The notes under the pieces were generated by a model. It was not told the origin of the DNA. It was given only the letters and a program-made list of their open reading frames with translations, and made no database searches. A stretch of DNA of 64,000 nt from Polynucleobacter sp. JS-Safj-400b-B2. GTDB lineage: Bacteria; Pseudomonadota; Gammaproteobacteria; Burkholderiales; Burkholderiaceae. The stretch is from NCBI RefSeq assembly GCF_018881975.1, contig NZ_JACVPJ010000003.1, positions 248,001-312,000 on the forward strand, written 5' to 3'. Below, piece after piece: positions 35,207 through 44,848 of the stretch. Made by a program: the position numbers and the translations under genes. How positions within the stretch are numbered: position 1 is the stretch's first letter; each line of letters begins with the position of its first letter.

Positions 35207-36205
35207 CTACTCCTTTGCTTCAAAGCGCAACAATTTTTCACCACCGCCCATCGACTGCAGGCACGTTTTGGCATCTATTTTTTTTCCACCAGGTTTTTGC
35301 ATTTCAAAAACCTCGAGAACCCCTTCACCACACTGAATATATACGCCATTACTGCTAAACCCCAGGACATCGCCTGCATTGCCGAATGGGCTTACAGCTT
35401 GATTTTCTGCAAGCCTGGAGCTCCAAAACTTTATTGCGGTCCCATTGCAATTGCTGCTTGCCCCTGGAAAGGGATTAAAAGCTCGAATGCGTTGATCAAT
35501 TTCTTTAGCGCTTAGCGCCCAATTAATCTCGGCCTCGCTCTTCAGAATTTTTTCAGCGTAGGTAATGCCATTTGTTTCTTGTGGCACTCGAGTTAGTTTT
35601 TTATCTTGCTGTAAGTCGTTTAAAACATCAACAATGAGCTTAGAGCCGAGGTGTGCCAATCGATCATGCAAGCTTGTACTATTTTCATCTTTAGCAATTT
35701 CAATATCTGCAACTAATACAACATCTCCAGTATCTAAGCCGGCATCCATTTGCATAATGCAAACACCCGTTTTTAAATCGCCTGATTCAATGGCTCGCTG
35801 AATTGGTGCAGCGCCTCGCCAACGAGGCAGCAATGAGGCGTGAATATTAAAGCTGCCGTATCTACCAGCCCTCTCGCTAATGTTTAAAATTTCTTGGGGC
35901 AAGATCAAGCCATAAGCAACCACTACCATGGCATCAAACTCAATTGAGGATAGGCTCTCATAAGCAACCTGTGCCTGAGTTTGTTTTTGTGAATCGCTAC
36001 TGTTACGCCTCAAGGTTTCTGGCTGCATCACCGGAATACTATTTTGCAAGGCAAACTCTTTAACGGGGCTGAGTTGCAAGTGCATACCTCTGCCAGCGCG
36101 ACGATCAGGCTGCGTTAAAGCTAACACGATTTCATGGCCAGCATCAAAGATTGCACGCATTGCTTGTGCAGCAAACTCAGGGGTTCCAGCAAAGACAATT
36201 TTCAT
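35207..36205 (-). CDS. fmt: Methionyl-tRNA formyltransferase
   Basis: A 332-residue enzyme that formylates initiator Met-tRNA using 10-formyl-tetrahydrofolate. The N-terminal motif [14 protein letters not shown] and the catalytic region [20 protein letters not shown] (with the later [10 protein letters not shown] Asp) are clear, followed by the C-terminal OB domain from about residue 220. It pairs with peptide deformylase encoded 8 bp upstream. Confidence 0.95.
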   Translation of the reverse strand: MKIVFAGTPEFAAQAMRAIFDAGHEIVLALTQPDRRAGRGMHLQLSPVKEFALQNSIPVMQPETLRRNSSDSQKQTQAQVAYESLSSIEFDAMVVVAYGLILPQEILNISERAGRYGSFNIHASLLPRWRGAAPIQRAIESGDLKTGVCIMQMDAGLDTGDVVLVADIEIAKDENSTSLHDRLAHLGSKLIVDVLNDLQQDKKLTRVPQETNGITYAEKILKSEAEINWALSAKEIDQRIRAFNPFPGASSNCNGTAIKFWSSRLAENQAVSPFGNAGDVLGFSSNGVYIQCGEGVLEVFEMQKPGGKKIDAKTCLQSMGGGEKLLRFEAKE

Positions 36206-36213
36206 TGGTGCGC

Positions 36214-36729
36214 TTAGCGCTGACTCTCTAACTCTTTAGCGCGCTTCTTCATTTTTTGCGAGATACGAGTTCTTTTAAGTATTGATAAATACTCAACAAA
36301 TACTTTTCCTTGCAAATGGTCTAACTCATGCTGAAGACAAACAGCCAACAATCCATCGGCAGTGATTTCAAATTCTTTGCCATCAACGTCCAAAGCCTTC
36401 ACTCGGATCTCAGACGGTCTTTCAACTTCGTCATAAAAATCAGGAACCGATAAACAGCCTTCACGCCATGCCTTAGTTTCAGGACTTGCCCAAATAATTT
36501 CCGGGTTTATGAAAACCATCAATTCATTTTGTTCGTCAGATACATCAATCACCACGATGCGCTCATGAACATCTACCTGAGTTGCCGCCAGACCAACACC
36601 TGGTGCCTCATACATAGTCTCTGCCATATCAGTAACAATTTTCTGAATACGCGCATCAACCTTGGCAACAGGTTTGGCAACCTTGTGCAAGCGGGGATCT
36701 GGATAACAAAGGACGGTTAATAAAGCCAT
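36214..36729 (-). CDS. def: Peptide deformylase
   Basis: A 171-residue Fe/Zn enzyme that removes the N-formyl group from nascent proteins. All three motifs are present: [15 protein letters not shown] and QHELDHLQG, giving Cys and two His as metal ligands. The frame extends to a TTG at 36744, but ATG 36729 starts at the conserved [14 protein letters not shown]. Confidence 0.95.
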   Translation of the reverse strand: MALLTVLCYPDPRLHKVAKPVAKVDARIQKIVTDMAETMYEAPGVGLAATQVDVHERIVVIDVSDEQNELMVFINPEIIWASPETKAWREGCLSVPDFYDEVERPSEIRVKALDVDGKEFEITADGLLAVCLQHELDHLQGKVFVEYLSILKRTRISQKMKKRAKELESQR

Positions 36730-36800
36730 ATAAGAATTATCCAACAGAGCTATCAGTCTGTCCTGATTGCTCTAATTTCCCCACAAGACAAAATTGTTTT

Positions 36801-37475
36801 ATGCAAATATCACCCAAGCCAAAACCCGTTACCCGAATCGATCGTGGAAGCCCTCACTACCCACATCGTCTCCAGGATTTATACGATCCCCCAGCCTCAC
36901 TCTATATATATGGCGATATTGGCCTTTTAAAGATGCCGATGATTGCCATCGTAGGCTCTAGAAACGCCAGTCAAGAGGGCCTGAAAAATGCCCGCCTATT
37001 TGCACAAGCGCTCTCAAAAACAGGTGTGATGATCGTTTCTGGCCTTGCAAAAGGCATTGATAGCGCCGCCCACCAAGCTACGATTGAGATTGGGCCCAAT
37101 CATTTCACCACAGCCATACTGGGTAACGGCCTAGATGTTGTTTACCCCCGTCAAAACATTGCTCTGTCCAAAGCCATTAGCCAGCAAGGCCTCTTGATAT
37201 CAGAATTTCCCTTAGGGGTAGGGCCAAAACCCTGGCATTTTCCGAAGCGCAATCGCATTATTGCTGCGCTCTCAGTGGGTGTGGTGGTGGTAGAGGCGGC
37301 AGAAAAATCGGGATCCTTAATTACTGCTCGCTTAGCTGCAGATCTCGGCAGGGAGGTTTTTGCGCTTCCAGGGCCTATCCATAGCGTCAATTCTGCTGGC
37401 TGCCATCTGCTTATTCAGCAAGGGGCGAAGTTAGCTTTTAGACCGAACGATGTTCTTGAAGAACTTTGTTTTTAA
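36801..37475 (+). CDS. dprA: DNA-processing protein DprA (short form)
   Basis: A 224-residue DprA/Smf Rossmann core that loads RecA on single-stranded DNA during natural transformation. The family segments IAIVGSRNASQEG, SGLAKGIDSAAH, GNGLDVVYPRQN, SEFPLGVGP and FPKRNRIIAAL are present. It is much shorter than typical 360-residue forms: the N-terminal SAM-like and C-terminal winged-helix domains are missing. It is divergent from def. Confidence 0.9.
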   Translation: MQISPKPKPVTRIDRGSPHYPHRLQDLYDPPASLYIYGDIGLLKMPMIAIVGSRNASQEGLKNARLFAQALSKTGVMIVSGLAKGIDSAAHQATIEIGPNHFTTAILGNGLDVVYPRQNIALSKAISQQGLLISEFPLGVGPKPWHFPKRNRIIAALSVGVVVVEAAEKSGSLITARLAADLGREVFALPGPIHSVNSAGCHLLIQQGAKLAFRPNDVLEELCF

Positions 37476-37699
37476 GCAAGAACCTGCATTTAAATGGCCT
37501 AGAAGAGGGTTTTATGCTAAAAACTCCTGATTTCAACCCTCCCAAAACAAGCAAAAAATAGGGGTTTTTGGACTTTTATCAATTTATCGGTTAATAATAA
37601 AAAAGGGGTAAGTGATTGGTCAGGCCTGATTTTGGTTTAAATTGGCCATCCGTTTTATCCCAAAAAACATCATTTCTAGCTCAAATTTAGGCAAAACGC

Positions 37700-40372
37700 G
37701 TGGCAACTAAAGCAACTACCAAAAAAAGTATCTCAAAGACCCCCACCGTGGATCAACCTAAGGCGCTCATCATTGCGGAGAAGCCCTCTGTTGCCAATGA
37801 CATTGCCAAGGCCTTGGGCGGCTTTACGAAGTATGAAGATTATTTTGAGAGTGATGAATTCTTAATTTCTTCTGCAGTGGGTCATTTATTAGAAATTGCC
37901 GCCCCTGAAGAGTTTGATGTAAAACGTGGCAAATGGTCCTTTGCTAATTTGCCTGTAGTGCCCCCTTACTTTGATTTGCGTCCAATCGCAAAAACTGAGT
38001 CGCGCCTCAAGGTCCTTCAAAAACTCATTAAGCGCAAAGATGTTACCGGCCTCATTAATGCCTGCGACGCAGGGCGCGAGGGTGAATTAATTTTCCGTTT
38101 AATTGCGCAACATGCAAAAGCATCGCAATCCATTAAACGTCTGTGGCTGCAATCGATGACGCCGGCAGCAATTCGCGAAGGCTTTACGAACTTGCGTACC
38201 GATGAAGATATGAAGCCGCTTGCTGATGCTGCACGTTGCCGCTCAGAGGCAGACTGGTTGGTCGGCATTAATGGTACGCGTGCTATGACAGCCTTTAATA
38301 GCAAGAGTGGCGGTTTCTTCTTAACAACCGTAGGCCGCGTACAGACTCCAACCCTTTCTATTGTGGTTGAACGTGAAGAGCTGATACGTAAGTTTGTTTC
38401 TAAAGACTATTGGGAAGTAAAGGCTGAATTTATCGCCGCTGCTGGCATCTATGAAGGCCGTTGGTTTGACCCGAAATTTAAAAAAGATGTTGCAGAACCC
38501 GATGCGCGTGAGAACCGTCTGTGGAGCGAAGCAGCAGCACAAAGCATTGTGGCGGCATGTCGCGGCAAAAAAGCAAACGTCACCGAAGAAGCCAAGCCTG
38601 CCACACAGCTTGCCCCTCAATTATTTGATTTAACGAGCTTGCAACGTGAGGCAAATGCACGCTTTGGTTTCTCTGCAAAAAATACATTGGGTCTTGCACA
38701 AGCTTTATACGAACGCCACAAGGTATTAACCTACCCGCGTACCGATGCAAAAGCGCTGCCAGAGGACTACCTCGATACCGTCAAGCAAACCATGGAAAAT
38801 CTTGCTGAACATTCGCAAGACTATCGTGCCTTTGCTAAGCAAATTCTTAAAGGTGATCCAAAAGATCCGAAAGCTAAAGCAGGCTATGGCTGGGTCAAAC
38901 CAAACAAACGAATTTTTGATAACTCTAAAATTTCTGATCACTTTGCGATTATTCCAACTTTAGAAACGCCCAAGAACTTAAGTGAACCTGAGGCCAAGCT
39001 ATACGACTTGGTAGTGCGTCGCTTCTTGGCAGTGTTTTATCCTGCTGCAGAGTTTCGCGTGACAACACGCATTACCGAGGTTTCTGGGCATCACTTCAAA
39101 ACCGAGGGTCGCGTTCTTGTAAACCCTGGTTGGTTAACCGTGTACGGCAAGTCCATTCAAGCAGATGATGAGCTGGTTCCGGTTCAAGAGGGCGAGTCAG
39201 TGCAAACAGAATCTATTGCCGCCGTACCTTTAAAAACCAAACCTCCTGCACGCTATACAGAAGCAACCTTGCTCTCTGCGATGGAAAGCGCCGGGAAATG
39301 GGTTGATGATGATGAGATGCGCGAAGCCATGGCTGAAAAAGGCTTGGGTACCCCTGCAACACGTGCTGCGATCATTGAAGGTTTGCTGGCTGAAAAATAC
39401 ATGGTGCGTGAAGCCCGTGAACTCATTCCAACTGCAAAAGCATTTCAGCTAATGACATTATTGCGCGGCCTTGACGTAGAAGAACTAACGCGTCCTGACC
39501 TAACCGGTAGCTGGGAAAATAAGCTGTCACTCATCGAGCAGGGCAAGATGAATCGTGACACCTTCATGCAAGAAATTGCACAAATGACTCAACGTATAGT
39601 CAAACGCGCCAAAGAATACGATAGCGATACTATTCCTGGCGACTATGCCACAATGACCACGCCATGCCCACACTGTAAGGGTCCGGTTAAAGAGAACTAT
39701 CGCCGCTTTGCTTGTGAAAAGTGTGGTTTTACTATCAGCAAGACACCTGGCGGACGCGCCTTTGAATATCCTGAGGTTGAAGAGTTATTGAGTGAGAAAA
39801 CTATCGGGCCTTTACAAGGATTCCGCAGCAAAATGGGGCGCCCATTCGCTGCCATTATTAAGTTAAGCGAAATACCAGAGGACGATAAAGATTATCCGAA
39901 TGCTGGCTTTAAGCTTGAGTTTGATTTTGGTAATGCACAAGACGACGAAACGGAAGCTGTTGATTTTACGGGACGCTTGGCATTGGGTGTCTGTCCAAAG
40001 TGCTCTGGTGCAGTGTATGAAGATGGCATGCGTTACGTTTGTGAGAACAATACTGGCCCTAGTAAGTCATGTGATTTCAAAACTGGAAAAGTCGTTTTAC
40101 AGCAAGAGGTTTCAGCAGAGCAAGTTCAGAAATTATTGAAAGAAGGCAAGACAGATCTTCTGACAAACTTTAAGTCAAACCGCACTGGGCGTGGCTTTAA
40201 GGCCTATTTGGCCTTGGATTCTACTGGGAAAATTGGTTTTGAATTTGAGGCCAAAGCCCCTAAAGCTGAAGGTGCTGCTCCCGCAAAGAAACGTGCTGGC
40301 GCTAGCGCTGCTACCAAATCTGCAGCTAAACCAAAGCGCGCAAGCAAAGCAAAATCATCCTCTAGTAGCTGA
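37700..40372 (+). CDS. topB: Type IA DNA topoisomerase (topoisomerase III-like)
   Basis: An 890-residue type IA topoisomerase that relaxes or decatenates DNA. The Toprim domain spans about residues 22-145 (LIIAEKPSVAND, DAGREGE 123-129). The active-site Tyr345 is in LTYPRTDA. Two C-terminal four-Cys zinc ribbons follow (CPHC...CEKC; CPKC...C), then a Lys/Ala/Ser-rich tail (about 845-890) likely to bind DNA. Sequence style is TopB rather than TopA. Start is GTG 37700. The last 169 bp overlap the convergent oxidoreductase gene. The 224-bp gap before it shows no gene. Confidence 0.9.
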   Translation: MATKATTKKSISKTPTVDQPKALIIAEKPSVANDIAKALGGFTKYEDYFESDEFLISSAVGHLLEIAAPEEFDVKRGKWSFANLPVVPPYFDLRPIAKTESRLKVLQKLIKRKDVTGLINACDAGREGELIFRLIAQHAKASQSIKRLWLQSMTPAAIREGFTNLRTDEDMKPLADAARCRSEADWLVGINGTRAMTAFNSKSGGFFLTTVGRVQTPTLSIVVEREELIRKFVSKDYWEVKAEFIAAAGIYEGRWFDPKFKKDVAEPDARENRLWSEAAAQSIVAACRGKKANVTEEAKPATQLAPQLFDLTSLQREANARFGFSAKNTLGLAQALYERHKVLTYPRTDAKALPEDYLDTVKQTMENLAEHSQDYRAFAKQILKGDPKDPKAKAGYGWVKPNKRIFDNSKISDHFAIIPTLETPKNLSEPEAKLYDLVVRRFLAVFYPAAEFRVTTRITEVSGHHFKTEGRVLVNPGWLTVYGKSIQADDELVPVQEGESVQTESIAAVPLKTKPPARYTEATLLSAMESAGKWVDDDEMREAMAEKGLGTPATRAAIIEGLLAEKYMVREARELIPTAKAFQLMTLLRGLDVEELTRPDLTGSWENKLSLIEQGKMNRDTFMQEIAQMTQRIVKRAKEYDSDTIPGDYATMTTPCPHCKGPVKENYRRFACEKCGFTISKTPGGRAFEYPEVEELLSEKTIGPLQGFRSKMGRPFAAIIKLSEIPEDDKDYPNAGFKLEFDFGNAQDDETEAVDFTGRLALGVCPKCSGAVYEDGMRYVCENNTGPSKSCDFKTGKVVLQQEVSAEQVQKLLKEGKTDLLTNFKSNRTGRGFKAYLALDSTGKIGFEFEAKAPKAEGAAPAKKRAGASAATKSAAKPKRASKAKSSSSS

Positions 40373-41442
40373 GCTGTAATCAGCTTAGCCGCTAGAGCGG
40401 ACCACAAAATCCCTCGCGACCCTAGGGCTGTGGCTAAAAATATTCCTGATCGCTGAGTAAGTGCGCCAATAATTGGCAAACGATCACCTGCGACACAGCG
40501 AACACCAACAAATTCTCCAGCCTTTGTTAATGAAGCAAGATCGCCATCTGGATAGCTCAATAAGCTCCTCGCTTGCTCGCGATTGAAGTCATCACTCGCC
40601 TCTCTGGGGGCAAGATCGTCCTCACCTTCATCAAAGCTTGAGCCAACAATCCATTGATAGCTACCGTCATCAAGCCGTTTGGCAGGCAAGCAATACCCAT
40701 CACCGGAGATGCCAACTTTGGGTAGCTTTTCGATCCAAGGGCTACCTTCTGAATCTTCTTTGATCTTAAAAATACTCAGTTGGCCGCGTACCGGCCTTAA
40801 GGGCAGACGAATACCAATAGTGCCCATTAAGGCTTTGGCCTCCATGGCGCAAGCCACCACAACCTTATTTGCTATAGCGATCATTTGACCTGAAGCGTTG
40901 AGTAAATGCCATCGATTGCCGTGAGCCTCTAGATGCTCAACTCGCGCACTCCACAGACAGGTTAGACGCTCATGATCTTGTAACAAGCGCTTGCTTGCTT
41001 CAGGCAAATTTAAGCCGGCGCCGCGCGGCAACCAAACTCCGCTTTGCTTAATTCCACAAACTTTTGCTGCCTCTTGAGCATCCATGGCAATAGCCATGTC
41101 TTGATCCAATCCCAATGAGAGAAGAAGGCTCGTTACTTCTGCATGATCAAAAGTTTTATCTTTTTTAGTCGGCTGAAATATTCCATGCTGCTGCCAAACA
41201 TTTTTCCAGCGCGCTTCGGCCAGCAAGAATGCAATGCGCGTTAAGCGCAGTAAGCGCGGTGCGCCTTTGCCAATATGGGGATGTGCAATGGCGTATGAAT
41301 GGCTTGAGCAGGCGGTAGCTGGGGCAGGGGCGGCATCAATAATACAAACAGCTTTGCCGCGCTCGAGCAATTCATTTGCAATTGCTGCGCCACAAATGCC
41401 CGCCCCAATCACCACTATGTCATGGTGTTGGGGTTCGGTCAT
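40204..41442 (-). CDS. FAD-dependent oxidoreductase, MnmC C-terminal domain-like
   Basis: A 412-residue flavoprotein: FAD-binding IVVIGAGICGAAIANEL at the N-terminus and a C-terminal VGVRCVAGDRLPIIGA...ATALGSRGILWSALAA match the oxidase half of MnmC, which demodifies cmnm5 on tRNA wobble U34. The methyltransferase half of MnmC is not fused here; it may be encoded elsewhere. Related DAO-family oxidases remain possible. Its last 56 codons are antisense to the low-complexity tail of topB. Confidence 0.75.
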   Translation of the reverse strand: MTEPQHHDIVVIGAGICGAAIANELLERGKAVCIIDAAPAPATACSSHSYAIAHPHIGKGAPRLLRLTRIAFLLAEARWKNVWQQHGIFQPTKKDKTFDHAEVTSLLLSLGLDQDMAIAMDAQEAAKVCGIKQSGVWLPRGAGLNLPEASKRLLQDHERLTCLWSARVEHLEAHGNRWHLLNASGQMIAIANKVVVACAMEAKALMGTIGIRLPLRPVRGQLSIFKIKEDSEGSPWIEKLPKVGISGDGYCLPAKRLDDGSYQWIVGSSFDEGEDDLAPREASDDFNREQARSLLSYPDGDLASLTKAGEFVGVRCVAGDRLPIIGALTQRSGIFLATALGSRGILWSALAAKLITAQLLEDDFALLARFGLAADLVAALAPARFFAGAAPSALGALASNSKPIFPVESKAK

Positions 41443-41490
41443 TGAATAGATCTAGATAAAACCTTGGTTGCTACTAAAGGCTTTAATGGC

Positions 41491-43356
41491 TTAAGCATTC
41501 AAGCGTTGTTCGATCTTAGAACGAGTTTCTTTCATCTCTTTTGGTAAACGATCGCCAAGGTGTTCAAACAATTCTGTATGAAGCTTGAGCTCGTTTTTCC
41601 AATCATCAACCGCAACGTGAATTGCTTTTGCAAACTTCTCTGCAGAGTAGTCGAGGCCATTCCACTGAAGGTCAGCATGCTCTGGGCAGATGCCAAATGG
41701 TGTTTCTTTACCACTTGCCTTGCCTTCTGCACGACCCAAAATCCAAGAAAGAACGCGCATGTTTTCACCAAAGCCAGGCCATACGAACTTGCCATTCTCA
41801 TCTTTGCGGAACCAGTTCACACAGTAGATCTTTGGCAATACTGCGCCTTCGGCCTCAAGCTTCTTACCAATATTGAGCCAATGCTGGAAATAGTCACTCA
41901 TGTTGTAACCAGCAAATGCAATCATTGCAAATGGGTCACGACGTACAACGCCAATTTGCCCTGTAATTGCTGCAGTAGTTTCTGAACCCAACGTTGCAGC
42001 CATGTAAACGCCCTCAACCCAATCACGCGCCTCGCTAACCAAAGGCACTGTATTTGAGCGGCGACCACCAAACAAGAATGCATCAATTGGAACACCTGCA
42101 GGATCGTCCCAATTTGGATCAACCGCTGGGTTGTTGGTTGCAGCAACTGTAAAGCGTGAGTTTGGATGTGCAGCCTTGCGTCCAGCAACTCCATCAGCAG
42201 GAGTCCAGTCTTTGCCTTGCCAATCAATCAAATGTGCTGGAGGTGTTTCAGTCAAGCCTTCCCACCAAATATCACCATCATCAGTCAAACCAACGTTAGT
42301 GAAAATCACATCCTGGTTAAGAGAGTCGATACAGTTTTGGTTTGTTTGACGGTTTGTTCCTGGAGCCACGCCAAAGTAACCAGACTCTGGGTTGATTGCA
42401 AACAAACGGGTTTTACCAGTAACAGGGTCTTTGCGTGGTTTGATCCATGCAATGTCATCGCCAATGGTGGTTACTTTCCAGCCCTCAAATCCTGCCGGAG
42501 GAATCATCATGGAGAAGTTTGTTTTGCCACATGCAGATGGGAATGCAGCTGCGATGTGATATTTCTTACCCTCGGGTGAGGTTACGCCCAAGATCAACAT
42601 ATGCTCAGCTAACCAACCTTGCTCACGACCCATGTTCGAAGCGATGCGCAGCGCGAAACATTTTTTACCCAACAATGCGTTGCCGCCGTAGCCCGAACCA
42701 AATGACCAAATCTCGCGAGTTTCTGGGTAGTGAACAATATATTTGTTCTTATTGTTAGGCCATGCAACATCTTTTTCGCCAACAGCTAAAGGCTTACCAA
42801 CCGTGTGAATGCAAGGAACAAACTCACCGTCAGCACCCAGCTGATCAATCACCGCTTTACCCATACGAGTCATGAGACGCATATTGATGGCAACGTAAGG
42901 ACTGTCAGACAATTCAACGCCGATGTGAGCAATTGGCGAGCCAATTGGGCCCATTGAAAACGGCACCACATACATTGTTCTACCGCGCATGCAACCATCA
43001 AACAGTGGGTTCAATGTTGCGCGCATTTCGCTTGGCTCTACCCAATTATTAGTTGGGCCAGCATCTTCTTTCTTTGCCGAACAAATAAATGTGCGATCCT
43101 CAACACGCGCCACATCCTCGGGATCAGATAACGCTAAAAATGAATTTTTACGTTTAGCAGGGTTAAGCCGCTTAAATACACCCGCTTTAACCAACAACTC
43201 GCATAGCTCGTCGTACTCGGCTTGCGAACCATCACACCAGTGAATAGCATCTGGTTTGGTAAGGGCGGCTACTTCGCCAACCCATTCAATTAAACGTTTG
43301 TTTTTTACGTAAGCTGCCGCATTTACATTAGTCTGGCCGCCGGTTGTTGAAGTCAT
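41491..43356 (-). CDS. pckG: Phosphoenolpyruvate carboxykinase (GTP)
   Basis: A 621-residue GTP-dependent PEPCK linking oxaloacetate and PEP in gluconeogenesis. The kinase P-loop [13 protein letters not shown] with the mobile-loop Cys, the metal site DDIAWIKP, and [14 protein letters not shown] are all present. Length matches the GTP class (about 600-620), not the ATP class. Monocistronic by its surroundings. Confidence 0.97.
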   Translation of the reverse strand: MTSTTGGQTNVNAAAYVKNKRLIEWVGEVAALTKPDAIHWCDGSQAEYDELCELLVKAGVFKRLNPAKRKNSFLALSDPEDVARVEDRTFICSAKKEDAGPTNNWVEPSEMRATLNPLFDGCMRGRTMYVVPFSMGPIGSPIAHIGVELSDSPYVAINMRLMTRMGKAVIDQLGADGEFVPCIHTVGKPLAVGEKDVAWPNNKNKYIVHYPETREIWSFGSGYGGNALLGKKCFALRIASNMGREQGWLAEHMLILGVTSPEGKKYHIAAAFPSACGKTNFSMMIPPAGFEGWKVTTIGDDIAWIKPRKDPVTGKTRLFAINPESGYFGVAPGTNRQTNQNCIDSLNQDVIFTNVGLTDDGDIWWEGLTETPPAHLIDWQGKDWTPADGVAGRKAAHPNSRFTVAATNNPAVDPNWDDPAGVPIDAFLFGGRRSNTVPLVSEARDWVEGVYMAATLGSETTAAITGQIGVVRRDPFAMIAFAGYNMSDYFQHWLNIGKKLEAEGAVLPKIYCVNWFRKDENGKFVWPGFGENMRVLSWILGRAEGKASGKETPFGICPEHADLQWNGLDYSAEKFAKAIHVAVDDWKNELKLHTELFEHLGDRLPKEMKETRSKIEQRLNA

Positions 43357-43444
43357 ATATTTCCCTATGAAGATTAAATTTTAATCTTTCGATTTTAACA
43401 TTTTGGTCATATTTTCGGTGTAACGACAACACAGAGCAAACCCT

Positions 43445-44809
43445 TTACTTACCAATACAGAATTGGCTGAAGATTTTGCCCAAAAGATCATCTGGAAGGA
43501 GTTTTCCGGTAATTTCACCGAGGTGTTTTTGGGCCAAAGAGAGCTCTTCTGCGAATAATTCGAGTGAATTGTTGCCATTTGCTGCAAATTGCTCTGATTT
43601 TTCAATGTGCTCGGCTGCTCGCTCAATACAGTCCAAATGCCTTCTGCGGGCCAAAATAGCACCTTCTTGAGGTCCGGACCAGCCCACAAACTCCAAAATC
43701 CTCCGCTTTAACTCCTCAATTCCAACCCCGGTTTTAGCGGAAATTAATAAAGCCTCATCTTTTGCTATTTTTGACGACTCCTGCAGCAAATCTGCCTTAT
43801 TAATAACCTCGAGTACCGCGCATTTTGGGGATAATTCTTTCAAAATCTGGGTTTTTAGGTCGTCTTGTTGCGCGCCCATCTGAGAATCAGTCAAAAAAAT
43901 TACTACATCCGCCAAGCGGATGGCATCCCATGACCTCTCAATACCCTTTGCCTCCACAACATCCATCGTATCGCGCAAGCCTGCCGTATCAATAATGTGC
44001 ATAGGCACGCCTTCGATGGTGATGCTTTCCTTAACACGATCTCGGGTTGTTCCTGCTATAGGGGTAACAATAGCCACATCCTCTCCAGCCAAGCGATTCA
44101 GAAGGGAACTTTTTCCAACATTGGGCGCCCCAGCAAGTACCAGCTGAATACCATCACGCAGAATTTTTCCTTGCTTGGCGCCCGCGCGCAGGGCCTGTAA
44201 TTTTTCCTTGACTGCAGCTAGGCGCTGACGTGCCTGCGCGTTTTCTAAAAATTCGATTTCTTCTTCAGGGAAGTCCAAGGTGGACTCAACCAATATGCGA
44301 AGTTGGGTGATTTCTTCAATCAAATTATTGATGTCATCAGAAAAAGCGCCCTGCAAGGAGCGCGCCGCGCCGCGCACAGCAGCCTCGCTTTGCGCATCAA
44401 TTAAATCGGCAATTGCCTCTGCCTGAGTTAAGTCAATCTTGTTGTTTAGATAAGCGCGCAGGGTAAATTCACCCGGCTCTGCAATAACTAGCCCCTCAAC
44501 TTTGCCTAGCTCGAGGCAACGCTTCATCACCAACTCAAGAAGCTGGGGGCCGCCATGACACTGAAGCTCTAAAACATCTTCACCCGTAAAGGATGCGGGG
44601 CCAACAAAGAAAATTGCAATGAGCTGATCAATGGCTTGACCATGTTCATCACACAAGGTTAAAAGATTCGCCTGTCTTGGGGAAAGTTTTTTTTGAAAGA
44701 GGGCGCTTGCAAGCCCACTCAAATTTTGTCCGCTGATACGAACAACGCCGACGCCAGCTTTGCCGGGTGCAGTAGCGACAGCAATGATTGGCAACTTTCT
44801 CGTCATCAT
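43445..44809 (-). CDS. mnmE: tRNA modification GTPase MnmE
   Basis: A 454-residue GTPase that with MnmG modifies the wobble uridine of tRNAs. It has an N-terminal folate-binding domain (1-120), helical domain, and inserted G domain with AGAPNVGKSSLLN (P-loop), GTTRDRVKE (G2), DTAGLR (G3) and NKAD (G4). The C-terminus FCIGK carries the catalytic C-x-G-K motif. Start is one of two adjacent ATGs. It ends the rpmH-rnpA-yidD-yidC-mnmE cluster. Confidence 0.97.
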   Translation of the reverse strand: MMTRKLPIIAVATAPGKAGVGVVRISGQNLSGLASALFQKKLSPRQANLLTLCDEHGQAIDQLIAIFFVGPASFTGEDVLELQCHGGPQLLELVMKRCLELGKVEGLVIAEPGEFTLRAYLNNKIDLTQAEAIADLIDAQSEAAVRGAARSLQGAFSDDINNLIEEITQLRILVESTLDFPEEEIEFLENAQARQRLAAVKEKLQALRAGAKQGKILRDGIQLVLAGAPNVGKSSLLNRLAGEDVAIVTPIAGTTRDRVKESITIEGVPMHIIDTAGLRDTMDVVEAKGIERSWDAIRLADVVIFLTDSQMGAQQDDLKTQILKELSPKCAVLEVINKADLLQESSKIAKDEALLISAKTGVGIEELKRRILEFVGWSGPQEGAILARRRHLDCIERAAEHIEKSEQFAANGNNSLELFAEELSLAQKHLGEITGKLLPDDLLGKIFSQFCIGK

Positions 44810-44848
44810 TGCTGTCTACTTATTACAAGCTTTTATGTGGCACGCAAA

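Noticed and set aside
37476-37699. Regulatory RNA or riboswitch before topB
   Set aside because: AT-rich sequence with no convincing paired structure or terminator; nothing could be supported.
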